Of a stretch of DNA of 64,000 nt, positions 15,969-23,632 are shown in pieces (within the stretch, counting starts at the first letter, position 1; each line of letters opens with the position of its first letter). The stretch comes from Ewingella allii. GTDB lineage: Bacteria; Pseudomonadota; Gammaproteobacteria; Enterobacterales; Enterobacteriaceae. The notes beneath the pieces are model-generated. The model searched no databases. It was not told where the DNA came from and saw only the letters and a list, made by a program, of their open reading frames with translations. Where the stretch lies: NCBI RefSeq assembly GCF_044430645.1, contig NZ_JAWUDN010000002.1, positions 186,001 to 250,000 on the forward strand, read 5' to 3'. The translations under genes were made by a program, and so were the position numbers.

Positions 15969-16880
15969 CTATTTTTCTGAATTGATGGCGGCGGAAATCA
16001 CGCGGGATGAGGCGTGGTAGGCGATATTTTCATAGGCCGTGAGTTCTGGCATCAACGTTTGCACTATGCCGCGTTTGCCGATAACCGCCGGCTGGCCGAT
16101 GTACACCTTGAGGTTCTCATCCCACGCCGACACGGGATAGACGCTGTTGGCATCCGACAGTATGACGTCCACCAGCCGTGCCGTGGCGGTGGCGATGCCA
16201 AAGCTGGTCCAGCCTTTGCCTTGGAGAATATCCCAACCGCCGCCGCGCACTCTATCGTCCATTTGCGCCCAATCTACGTCGCGATCCCCTGCCAGTTCGG
16301 CTACCGGGCGGCCGCCGAGGCGTACGGTGCTCCAGGCGACAAACTGCGATTCGCCGTGTTCGCCCAGCACGTAGCCCGTCACGCTTTTTGGGTCGAAGCC
16401 GAAGAACTCCCCCACCACGCGCTTCATGCGAGCGGTGTCCAGCGAGGTGCCGGTGCCAAATACCTGACTGTGCGGCAAGCCGCTGGTCTGTTGGATGATT
16501 TGCGTAATGACGTCGCACGGATTGGTGATGTTGAGGATGACACCACCAAAGCCGCTGGCAATCACCTGCGGAATGACTTGTCGAACTGCCGCACGCGTTT
16601 CGGCCAGCTCTTCCAGCCGGTCTTCGCGCAGCAAGGTTTTTGGCCCTACGGCGACCACCAGCACGTCGGCGTCGTGCAGCTCGCCATAGTCATTCGCCAC
16701 GACTTTTACCCGCGAAGAGACCAGCGAGGCCATGTCACGCAGCTCTAATGCCTGACTCGCGGCCTTGGGCTGGTTTTCATCGAGCAGGACGATGACGTCA
16801 CACAATCCTTGTGTAACCAGTGAAAAAGCGACATCGGCGCCGACATGGCCCGCACCAACAATACCTACTTTACGTACCAT
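15969..16880 (-). CDS. L-2-hydroxyacid dehydrogenase (L-lactate/L-hydroxyisocaproate dehydrogenase-like)
   Basis: A 303-residue NAD-dependent enzyme of the lactate/malate dehydrogenase family: GAGHVG (9-14) nucleotide motif, NITNPCDV (117-124), substrate-binding and proton-relay LD148TAR151MKR, catalytic H175 in GEHGESQFVAWSTVR. This last motif and the overall pattern are closest to L-2-hydroxyisocaproate dehydrogenase of lactobacilli, which reduces branched 2-oxo acids, rather than to classical LDH. The gene stands alone between argU and folD; a dyad lies upstream at 16934-16963. Substrate preference is inferred. Confidence 0.85.
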   Translation of the reverse strand: MVRKVGIVGAGHVGADVAFSLVTQGLCDVIVLLDENQPKAASQALELRDMASLVSSRVKVVANDYGELHDADVLVVAVGPKTLLREDRLEELAETRAAVRQVIPQVIASGFGGVILNITNPCDVITQIIQQTSGLPHSQVFGTGTSLDTARMKRVVGEFFGFDPKSVTGYVLGEHGESQFVAWSTVRLGGRPVAELAGDRDVDWAQMDDRVRGGGWDILQGKGWTSFGIATATARLVDVILSDANSVYPVSAWDENLKVYIGQPAVIGKRGIVQTLMPELTAYENIAYHASSRVISAAINSEK

Positions 16881-16933
16881 CTTGTTTTATCCTTATTATT
16901 TTGATGTTGTGCCCTCTTAAAATAGCTATTTTT

Positions 16934-16963
16934 TAGCCACAAGTCGTAGCAAAACTGTGGCTA
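16934..16963. promoter_or_regulatory. Inverted repeat upstream of the hydroxyacid dehydrogenase gene
   Basis: TAGCCACA and TGTGGCTA form an 8-bp perfect dyad with a 14-base spacer, between divergent genes. Operator or hairpin role unknown. Confidence 0.35.
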
Positions 16964-17062
16964 TTTTATCGATGAAGATCATTCAACGCCTGACAGCGCC
17001 CCTCGCTTCTGCCAAAATAGCGCCATCCCCCTGCATTTACTCATTGATGGATTTACTCCCTA

Positions 17063-17929
17063 ATGTCAGCAAAGATTATTGACGGTAAAACGATTGCGCA
17101 GCAGGTCAGAAGCGAAGTTGCGGAAAAAGTAAAACAACGCCTGGCGGCCGGAAAACGTGTACCTGGCTTAGCCGTTGTTCTGGTGGGTGAGAACCCCGCC
17201 TCGCAAATTTATGTGGCCAACAAGCGTCGCTCTTGCGAAGAAGTGGGCTTCCTGTCGCGCTCTTATGATTTGTCGATGACCACCACCGAAGGTGAGTTGC
17301 TTAAATTGATTGATGAGCTGAATAATGACAGCGATATTGATGGCATTCTGGTGCAATTGCCGCTGCCGGCGGGCATCGATAATGTCAAAGTGCTGGAAAG
17401 TATTCGTCCAGACAAAGACGTGGATGGCTTCCACCCTTATAACGTTGGCCGCCTGTGCCAGCGCGCGCCGACCCTGCGCCCATGCACACCGCGCGGTATT
17501 GTGACTCTGCTCGAGCGTTATGGCATCGAGACCTACGGCCTGAATGCCGTGGTGATTGGCGCGTCCAACATCGTCGGCCGTCCAATGAGCATGGAGTTAC
17601 TGTTGGCGGGCTGCACCACCACCGTCACCCATCGCTTCACCAAGAACCTGCGTCATCACGTTGAACACGCCGATCTGGTGGTGGTTGCCGTCGGTAAACC
17701 GGGCTTTATTCCGGGTGAATGGATAAAACCGGGCGCAATCGTGGTGGATGTCGGTATTAACCGGCTGGAAAATGGTAAAGTTGTCGGCGATGTGGAATTT
17801 GATGCCGCCGCCGAGCGCGCTTCATTTATTACACCGGTGCCGGGCGGCGTAGGCCCGATGACGGTCGCGACGCTGATTCAAAATACCTTGCAGGCTTGTG
17901 AGGAATACCACGACATCAGCGCCAACTAA
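17063..17929 (+). CDS. folD: Methylenetetrahydrofolate dehydrogenase/cyclohydrolase FolD
   Basis: A 288-residue bifunctional enzyme that interconverts methylene-, methenyl- and formyl-tetrahydrofolate in the cytoplasm. It has the catalytic region YVANKRRSCEEVGF with the key lysine, QLPLP, the NADP-binding VVIGASNIVGRP and the family signature PGGVGPMTVATLI. Length and start match the E. coli protein. It is followed closely by ybcJ as in E. coli. Confidence 0.98.
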   Translation: MSAKIIDGKTIAQQVRSEVAEKVKQRLAAGKRVPGLAVVLVGENPASQIYVANKRRSCEEVGFLSRSYDLSMTTTEGELLKLIDELNNDSDIDGILVQLPLPAGIDNVKVLESIRPDKDVDGFHPYNVGRLCQRAPTLRPCTPRGIVTLLERYGIETYGLNAVVIGASNIVGRPMSMELLLAGCTTTVTHRFTKNLRHHVEHADLVVVAVGKPGFIPGEWIKPGAIVVDVGINRLENGKVVGDVEFDAAAERASFITPVPGGVGPMTVATLIQNTLQACEEYHDISAN

Positions 17930-17957
17930 AAATCTGTAATTGATAAGTCAGGAATAC

Positions 17958-18179
17958 ATGGAAACTTTTTATCTCGAAAAACACCCGCACGTTGAACTGT
18001 GCGACCTGCTCAAGTTTATGGGCTGGTGTGAAAGCGGTGCCGCGGCCAAAGCCGTGATCGCCGAAGGTCAGGTGAAGGTCAACGGGCAGGTAGAAACCCG
18101 CAAACGTTGCAAAATTCTCGCCGACCAACAGGTCGAGTTCGCCAGCAGCAAGCTGGTAGTCAAAGCCTCTGCTGAATAA
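17958..18179 (+). CDS. ybcJ: S4-like RNA-binding protein YbcJ
   Basis: A 73-residue protein consisting of one S4-type RNA-binding domain (FMGWCESGAAAKAVI, EGQVKVNG). The ATG at 17958 is chosen because AGGA lies five bases upstream and the protein then matches the usual YbcJ length; a TTG start further up is unlikely. It follows folD by 28 bp and is probably cotranscribed. The RNA target is unknown. Confidence 0.93.
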   Translation: METFYLEKHPHVELCDLLKFMGWCESGAAAKAVIAEGQVKVNGQVETRKRCKILADQQVEFASSKLVVKASAE

Positions 18180-18195
18180 GCTCGGCTAAGGCAAT

Positions 18196-18233
18196 AAAAA
18201 AGCGCGGTGGAGAAATCCAACCGCGCTTTTTTT
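18196..18233. terminator. Bidirectional rho-independent terminator
   Basis: AAAAAAGCGCGGT and ACCGCGC followed by seven T form a strong stem between the converging ybcJ and cysS genes. Confidence 0.9.
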
Positions 18234-18276
18234 GATTTTTGAGCATTGCCCGGGGGCAAAATGACAAGTAAATAGC

Positions 18277-19668
18277 CTATTTGCGGCGCCAGGTGGTTCC
18301 GGCTGGGCCATCTTCCAACACAATACCCATCTCATTAAGACGATCGCGAGCCTTGTCCGCCATCCCCCAATCTTTGCTGGAGCGGGCGTCGTTACGCTGT
18401 TTGATCAGTGCTTCAATCTCAGCCACTTCGTCACCGTTGTCTGCCTGAGCGCCAGATTGCAGGAACTGCTCTGGGTCTTTCTCAAGCAGGCCCAGCACGC
18501 CAGCCAGCTGACGCAGTTCAGCCGCTAAGCCATTGGCTGCATTGATATCTTCCGCTTTCAGACGGTTTATGTCGCGCGCCATGTCGAACAGCACGGAGTA
18601 GGCTTCCGGGGTGTTGAAGTCGTCATCCATCGCATCACGGAAGCGCGCCACAAAGGCTTCGCCACCGGCAGGTTTTGCCGCCGCGTCGGTGCCGCGCAGC
18701 GCGGTGTAGAGACGCTCCAGCGAGGTACGCGCCAGTTTGAGGTTATCTTCGCTGTAGTTCAGCTGGCTGCGGTAGTGTGCAGACATCAGGAAGTAGCGCA
18801 CGCTTTCGGCGTCGTAGTATTTCAGCACATCGCGCACGGTGAAGAAGTTATCCAGCGATTTCGACATCTTTTCGCGGTCAATCATCACCATGCCGGAGTG
18901 CATCCACGTGTTCACATACGGGCCGTCGTGAGCACAGGTAGACTGGGCGATTTCGTTTTCATGGTGTGGGAACATCAGGTCAGAACCGCCGCCGTGAATG
19001 TCAAAATGCTCGCCTAGCTGCTTGCAGTTCATGGCTGAACACTCAATGTGCCAGCCCGGACGGCCTTCGCCCCATGGAGAAGTCCAGCTCGGTTCGCCCG
19101 GCTTGGACATCTTCCACAGCACGAAATCCATTGGGTTGCGTTTGACGTTGGCTTCAACTTCCACCCGCGCACCGGCCTGCAGCTGCTCGAGATCCTGACG
19201 GGAAAGCGCGCCGTAATCAGCATCGCTTTCCACCCAGAACATCACATCGCCGTTAGAGGCCACGTAGGCGTGATTGCGATCGATAAGCTTCTGCACAATG
19301 TCGATGATTTCAGCGATGTGGCCCGTGGCGCGCGGCTCTGCGTCTGGAGGCAGGATACCCAGCGCGGCGAAATCGGCGTGCATCTCGGCGATCATGCGGT
19401 CAGTCAGCGCGGTGAAGCTCTCGCCGTTTTCCGCTGCACGTTTGATGATTTTATCGTCAATATCGGTGATATTACGCACATACTTCAGCGAATACCCGGC
19501 ATAACGCAAGTAACGCGCCACCACGTCAAATGATACGAAAGTACGACCATGACCAATATGACAGAGGTCGTAAACAGTTATCCCACACACGTACATACCG
19601 ACTTTACCGGCATGAATTGGCTTGAATTCCTCTTTTTGGCGACTCATGGTATTAAAAATCTTAAGCAT
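18277..19668 (-). CDS. cysS: Cysteinyl-tRNA synthetase
   Basis: A 463-residue class I synthetase that charges tRNA-Cys. It has the HIGH motif as HIGHG (CHIGHGRTF), zinc-binding Cys/His residues (YVCGITVYD; later ECSAMNCK and HHENE) and KMSKS (REKMSKSLDNFF). The ATG at 19668 gives the normal N-terminus MLKIFNT; a 12-codon longer frame is not conserved. The gene is divergent from ppiB as in E. coli. Confidence 0.98.
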   Translation of the reverse strand: MLKIFNTMSRQKEEFKPIHAGKVGMYVCGITVYDLCHIGHGRTFVSFDVVARYLRYAGYSLKYVRNITDIDDKIIKRAAENGESFTALTDRMIAEMHADFAALGILPPDAEPRATGHIAEIIDIVQKLIDRNHAYVASNGDVMFWVESDADYGALSRQDLEQLQAGARVEVEANVKRNPMDFVLWKMSKPGEPSWTSPWGEGRPGWHIECSAMNCKQLGEHFDIHGGGSDLMFPHHENEIAQSTCAHDGPYVNTWMHSGMVMIDREKMSKSLDNFFTVRDVLKYYDAESVRYFLMSAHYRSQLNYSEDNLKLARTSLERLYTALRGTDAAAKPAGGEAFVARFRDAMDDDFNTPEAYSVLFDMARDINRLKAEDINAANGLAAELRQLAGVLGLLEKDPEQFLQSGAQADNGDEVAEIEALIKQRNDARSSKDWGMADKARDRLNEMGIVLEDGPAGTTWRRK

Positions 19669-19954
19669 CAGGCTATTCCGTGTGTTGGGCATAGAAAACG
19701 TCAATTGTGGTCATAATATAACGAAAATGATTTCACCGAAACGGCATAAGCCGCCGCAGAGCGGCTTTCTCTTGGTTACATTGTTATAAAGTAACATTTA
19801 ATGTTAGGGCTAAGCCGATTCTCAGGCAACCCTTGTTCGTAAAGCGAGCAACTAAAACCCACGGCTGACGCCTGCTTTTGAGTTGTGGTATAAGAAAAGG
19901 CTATATTGGGGGCTCACACTGAGAGCACACATCAACATAAGCAGGATGATTATT

Positions 19955-20449
19955 ATGGTTACCTTTCACACCAACCACGGCGACATTGTTATCAACACCT
20001 TCGCGGATAAAGCGCCAGTTACCGTTGAAAACTTCCTGAACTATTGCCGTAAAGGCTTCTATAACAACACCATTTTCCACCGTGTCATCGACGGTTTCAT
20101 GATCCAGGGCGGCGGTTTTGAGCCAGGCATGAACCAGAAAAACACCGATGCGCCGATCAAAAACGAAGCGAATAACGGTCTGAAAAACACCAAAGGCACG
20201 CTGGCTATGGCCCGTACCAATGACCCGCATTCAGCTACCGCGCAGTTCTTCATCAACGTGACAGACAACGACTTCCTGAACTTCCGTGGCGAAAACGCAC
20301 AGGGTTGGGGTTACTGCGTATTCGCAGAAGTCACCGACGGTCTGGACGTGGTTGAGAAAATCAAAAAAGTAAAAACTGGCCGCAGCGGCATGCACCAGGA
20401 CGTTCCGCAAGAAGACGTGATCATCACTAGCGTTACCGTTAGCGAATAA
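19955..20449 (+). CDS. ppiB: Peptidyl-prolyl cis-trans isomerase B (cytoplasmic cyclophilin)
   Basis: A 164-residue cyclophilin without a signal peptide. It begins MVTFHTNHGDIVI and carries FHRVIDGFMIQGG, AMARTNDPHSATAQFFIN and the WGYCVFAEV segment of the active site. The start at 19955 matches the family; the longer upstream frame is leader. It accelerates proline isomerisation in folding proteins. lpxH follows after 11 bases. Confidence 0.97.
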   Translation: MVTFHTNHGDIVINTFADKAPVTVENFLNYCRKGFYNNTIFHRVIDGFMIQGGGFEPGMNQKNTDAPIKNEANNGLKNTKGTLAMARTNDPHSATAQFFINVTDNDFLNFRGENAQGWGYCVFAEVTDGLDVVEKIKKVKTGRSGMHQDVPQEDVIITSVTVSE

Positions 20450-20460
20450 CCGTCGTCTTA

Positions 20461-21183
20461 ATGGCAACGTTTTTTATTGCAGATATCCATCTATGCGCAC
20501 AAGAACCGGCAATTACTGCCGGTTTTCTGCGTTTTTTGCGTGAGGATGCGCCGCAGGCCGACGCACTTTACATCCTCGGCGACCTGTTCGAAGCCTGGAT
20601 TGGCGATGACGATCCCGAGCCGCTGCACGCCAAAATCGCCTCATCACTCAACGACTTACATCAGCAAGGTGTGCCCTGTTTCTTCATCCACGGTAATCGC
20701 GATTTTCTGCTCGGACGCCGCTTTGCCCGCGCCAGCCTGATGCAGCTATTGCCGGAGAAGAAAGTGCTGGAGCTGTACGGCCGCCGGGTGCTTATTTTGC
20801 ACGGCGACACCCTGTGCACCGACGACGTGGGTTACCAGAAATTCCGCAAAAAAGTGCATAACCCGCTGATTCAGAAGTTGTTCCTCGCCCTGCCCCTCAA
20901 GTGGCGTTTAGTCATTGCCGCCAAAATGCGCGCCAACAGCAAAGCATCCAATAGCGGAAAATCGTTAGAAGTGATGGACGTCAACCCGCAAGCGGTGATC
21001 TCCGAAATGGAAAGCCACGGCGTTGAGTGGATGATCCACGGCCACACGCACCGCCCCGCCGTCCACGATGTGCCGCTAGACGGCAAAACCGGGCATCGCG
21101 CCGTACTGGGCGCATGGCACGAAGAGGGATCGATGATCAAAGTCAGCGCCGAGGGCGTCGAGCTGATCACCTTCCCATTCTGA
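20461..21183 (+). CDS. lpxH: UDP-2,3-diacylglucosamine diphosphatase LpxH
   Basis: A 240-residue calcineurin-like phosphoesterase that hydrolyses UDP-2,3-diacylglucosamine to lipid X in lipid A synthesis at the inner membrane. The metal-binding motifs are present: DIH at the N-terminus, GDLFEAWIGDD, HGNRDFLLG, and HGHTHRP near the C-terminus. No strong ribosome binding site precedes the ATG, which lies just past ppiB, so translational coupling is likely. Confidence 0.97.
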   Translation: MATFFIADIHLCAQEPAITAGFLRFLREDAPQADALYILGDLFEAWIGDDDPEPLHAKIASSLNDLHQQGVPCFFIHGNRDFLLGRRFARASLMQLLPEKKVLELYGRRVLILHGDTLCTDDVGYQKFRKKVHNPLIQKLFLALPLKWRLVIAAKMRANSKASNSGKSLEVMDVNPQAVISEMESHGVEWMIHGHTHRPAVHDVPLDGKTGHRAVLGAWHEEGSMIKVSAEGVELITFPF

Positions 21184-21202
21184 ATAAACTGATGAGTAGA
21201 AG

Positions 21203-21814
21203 TTAGACCGGCACGCCACTGTGGAAGCGGAACTGCTCATCCGGCGACAGAATTAACTCCGCTTCAATGCGCCCGAAAGACTGTACCCGCTCGCTAATAT
21301 CTTCCCCCGCGTACTGCTGCGCCAGCTCCAGATAATCCGTGAAATGGCGCGCCTCGGAGCGCAGCAGCGAGGTGTAGAAGCGCGACAGGGTTTCATCAAG
21401 ATGCGGCGCGATTTTGGCAAAACGCTCGCAGGAACGCGCTTCGATATAAGCCCCGATAATCAATCTATCCACCAGAATATTCAGCTCATCGTGATGGCGC
21501 GAATGCTTGATCATGCCGCTGGCATAGCGCGACGGCGACAGCACGGTATAGGGAATATTGCGCTGTTGCATGATCTCCACCACCTGCTCGAAGTGGTGCA
21601 GTTCCTCACGCGCCAGGCGGGCGGCGCAGAACAGCAGCTCGGTGCGCTCGACGTATTTGGTCATCAGGCTCATGGCGGTGGCCGCCGCCTTCTTTTCACA
21701 GTTGGCGTGGTCAATCAGCATGATCTCTTGATTCTCCAGCGCCACGTCCACCCACCGCGCCGGGGTTTCACAATGCAAAAAATCATAAATCGGAGCCAAC
21801 AAAGCCTGGGTCAT
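21203..21814 (-). CDS. miaE: tRNA-(ms2io6A37) hydroxylase MiaE
   Basis: A 203-residue non-haem di-iron monooxygenase that hydroxylates the isopentenyl group of ms2i6A at position 37 of tRNAs. Iron ligands are visible in EELHHFEQ and SEARHFTDYLEL, with YIEARSCERF between. E. coli lacks this gene while Salmonella, Serratia and Yersinia-type bacteria have it. It is inserted here between lpxH and purE on the opposite strand. Confidence 0.93.
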   Translation of the reverse strand: MTQALLAPIYDFLHCETPARWVDVALENQEIMLIDHANCEKKAAATAMSLMTKYVERTELLFCAARLAREELHHFEQVVEIMQQRNIPYTVLSPSRYASGMIKHSRHHDELNILVDRLIIGAYIEARSCERFAKIAPHLDETLSRFYTSLLRSEARHFTDYLELAQQYAGEDISERVQSFGRIEAELILSPDEQFRFHSGVPV

Positions 21815-21909
21815 AAATCAGTTTCCAGTTCATTTATTTAGAATCGTATTGATATGGATTATACAAATCTCGCGCTGACTTCTCACCATAAAACCGACGG
21901 AATCCCGCG

Positions 21910-21925
21910 ACGCAACCGTTTTCCT
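21910..21925 (+). promoter_or_regulatory. PurR operator upstream of purEK
   Basis: ACGCAACCGTTTTCCT matches the PurR box consensus ANGCAANCGNTTNCNT at every fixed position and lies 72 bases before purE, as in E. coli. PurR with hypoxanthine or guanine would repress here. Confidence 0.9.
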
Positions 21926-21996
21926 CGCCAGTTGAGCATGATATGATTTGCGGCCTCTGCGCGTTACTTACTGATTATCACAGGAGCATTACCGAC

Positions 21997-22506
21997 ATGT
22001 CATCCAACGTTACCCCAGCCAAAATCGCGATTGTTATGGGGTCTAAAAGTGACTGGGCGACCATGCAGTTCGCCGCCGAGATCCTCACGACGCTGAATAT
22101 CCCTTTCCATGTCGAAGTTGTTTCTGCTCACCGCACGCCAGACAAACTGTTTAGCTTTGCTGAACAGGCGTCTGCCAACGGGTTTGATGTGATTATCGCC
22201 GGAGCCGGTGGCGCAGCCCACCTGCCGGGTATGCTGGCGGCCAAAACGCTGGTGCCAGTGCTTGGCGTGCCGGTACAAAGCGCCGCGCTGAGTGGCGTTG
22301 ATAGCCTCTATTCTATTGTGCAGATGCCGCGCGGTATCCCTGTGGGTACGCTGGCTATCGGCAAAGCCGGAGCCGCCAACGCCGCGCTGCTGGCCGCGCA
22401 AATTCTGGCGCTGCACGACGCGCAGATTGGTCAAGATATCGCCGCATGGCGTCAGGCGCAGACTGACGAAGTGCTGAACAATCCCGATCCTCGGGAGGAA
22501 GCATGA
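21997..22506 (+). CDS. purE: N5-carboxyaminoimidazole ribonucleotide mutase
   Basis: A 169-residue class I PurE that converts N5-CAIR to CAIR in purine synthesis. It shows IVMGSKSDW, SAHRTPDK and AGAGGAAHLPGM of the substrate site. The ATG at 21997 follows CAGGAG; the upstream in-frame extension is not conserved. Its stop overlaps the purK start (ATGA), and a PurR box precedes the operon. Confidence 0.98.
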   Translation: MSSNVTPAKIAIVMGSKSDWATMQFAAEILTTLNIPFHVEVVSAHRTPDKLFSFAEQASANGFDVIIAGAGGAAHLPGMLAAKTLVPVLGVPVQSAALSGVDSLYSIVQMPRGIPVGTLAIGKAGAANAALLAAQILALHDAQIGQDIAAWRQAQTDEVLNNPDPREEA

Positions 22507-23567
22507 AGCCGGTTTGCGTACTCGGAAATGGCCAACTCGGCCGCATGCTGCGTCAGGCCGGTGAACCTTTAGGCATTGCCGTTTACCCAGTCGGGCTGGA
22601 CGCTGAACCGGAAGCCGTGCCTTTTCAGCAGAGCGTGATCACCGCTGAAATCGAGCGCTGGCCTGAAACCGCCTTAACTCGCGAGTTGGCAACCCACAGC
22701 GCCTTTGTGAACCGCGACATTTTCCCGCGTTTGGCCGACCGCCTGACGCAAAAACAGTTACTCGACCAACTCGGTTTAGCCACCGCCCCTTGGCAGTTGC
22801 TGATTGACGCCGCCGAATGGCCGCAGGTCTTTTCCCAGCTTGGCGAATTAGCCATCGTCAAACGCCGCGTCGGCGGTTATGACGGTCGCGGCCAGTGGCG
22901 CTTACGTGCTGGGGAAGAGCAGACCCTGCCCGCCGACTGCTACGGTGAGTGCATTGTCGAGCAAGGCATTAACTTCTCGGGTGAAGTGTCACTGGTAGGC
23001 GCACGCGGCCACGATGGCAAAACCGTCTTCTACCCCCTAACTCACAACCTGCATCAGGACGGCATTCTGCGCACCAGTGTCGCTCTGCCTACCCCTGACG
23101 CCGCGCTGCAACAGCAAGCTGAAAGCATGCTGGCCGCCATCCTCAACGAGCTGAACTATGTCGGCGTGATGGCGATGGAGTGCTTCGTGGTGAGCGAAGG
23201 CTTGCTGATCAACGAGCTGGCTCCGCGCGTGCACAACAGTGGCCACTGGACGCAAAACGGCGCGTCCTATAGCCAGTTCGAAATGCATTTACGCGCCATT
23301 CTCGGCCTGCCGCTGCCTAAGCCGGTGGTCAGCACGCCGTCGGTGATGGTCAATCTGATTGGTACAGATGTCTCCAACGAGTGGCTGAGCCTGCCGCTGG
23401 TGAACCTGCATTGGTATGAGAAGGAAGTGCGCGCCGGGCGCAAAGTCGGGCATCTCAACCTCAATGACGCCAGCGCGGAGTTGTTGAAAGATAACCTGAA
23501 ATCGCTTATTCCGCTGTTACCAGTGGAATACGCCAGCGGCATTGACTGGGCCTTGGCGAAGCTCTGA
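22503..23567 (+). CDS. purK: N5-carboxyaminoimidazole ribonucleotide synthase
   Basis: A 354-residue ATP-grasp enzyme that makes N5-CAIR from AIR, bicarbonate and ATP, feeding PurE. It has VLGNGQLGRMLRQA at the N-terminus, KRRVGGYDGRGQW in the ATP-grasp lid and NELAPRVHNSGHW for metal binding. Translation is coupled to purE. A hairpin follows the stop. Confidence 0.98.
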   Translation: MKPVCVLGNGQLGRMLRQAGEPLGIAVYPVGLDAEPEAVPFQQSVITAEIERWPETALTRELATHSAFVNRDIFPRLADRLTQKQLLDQLGLATAPWQLLIDAAEWPQVFSQLGELAIVKRRVGGYDGRGQWRLRAGEEQTLPADCYGECIVEQGINFSGEVSLVGARGHDGKTVFYPLTHNLHQDGILRTSVALPTPDAALQQQAESMLAAILNELNYVGVMAMECFVVSEGLLINELAPRVHNSGHWTQNGASYSQFEMHLRAILGLPLPKPVVSTPSVMVNLIGTDVSNEWLSLPLVNLHWYEKEVRAGRKVGHLNLNDASAELLKDNLKSLIPLLPVEYASGIDWALAKL

Positions 23568-23572
23568 TTGGC

Positions 23573-23600
23573 ACGGCTCCCCCAACCCTGAGGGAGCCGT
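23573..23600. terminator. Hairpin between purK and ybbP
   Basis: ACGGCTCCC and GGGAGCCGT form a 9-bp perfect stem between converging genes. Confidence 0.65.
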
Positions 23601-23632
23601 TTAACTATTTACTGTAATTCAATTACCGTAAG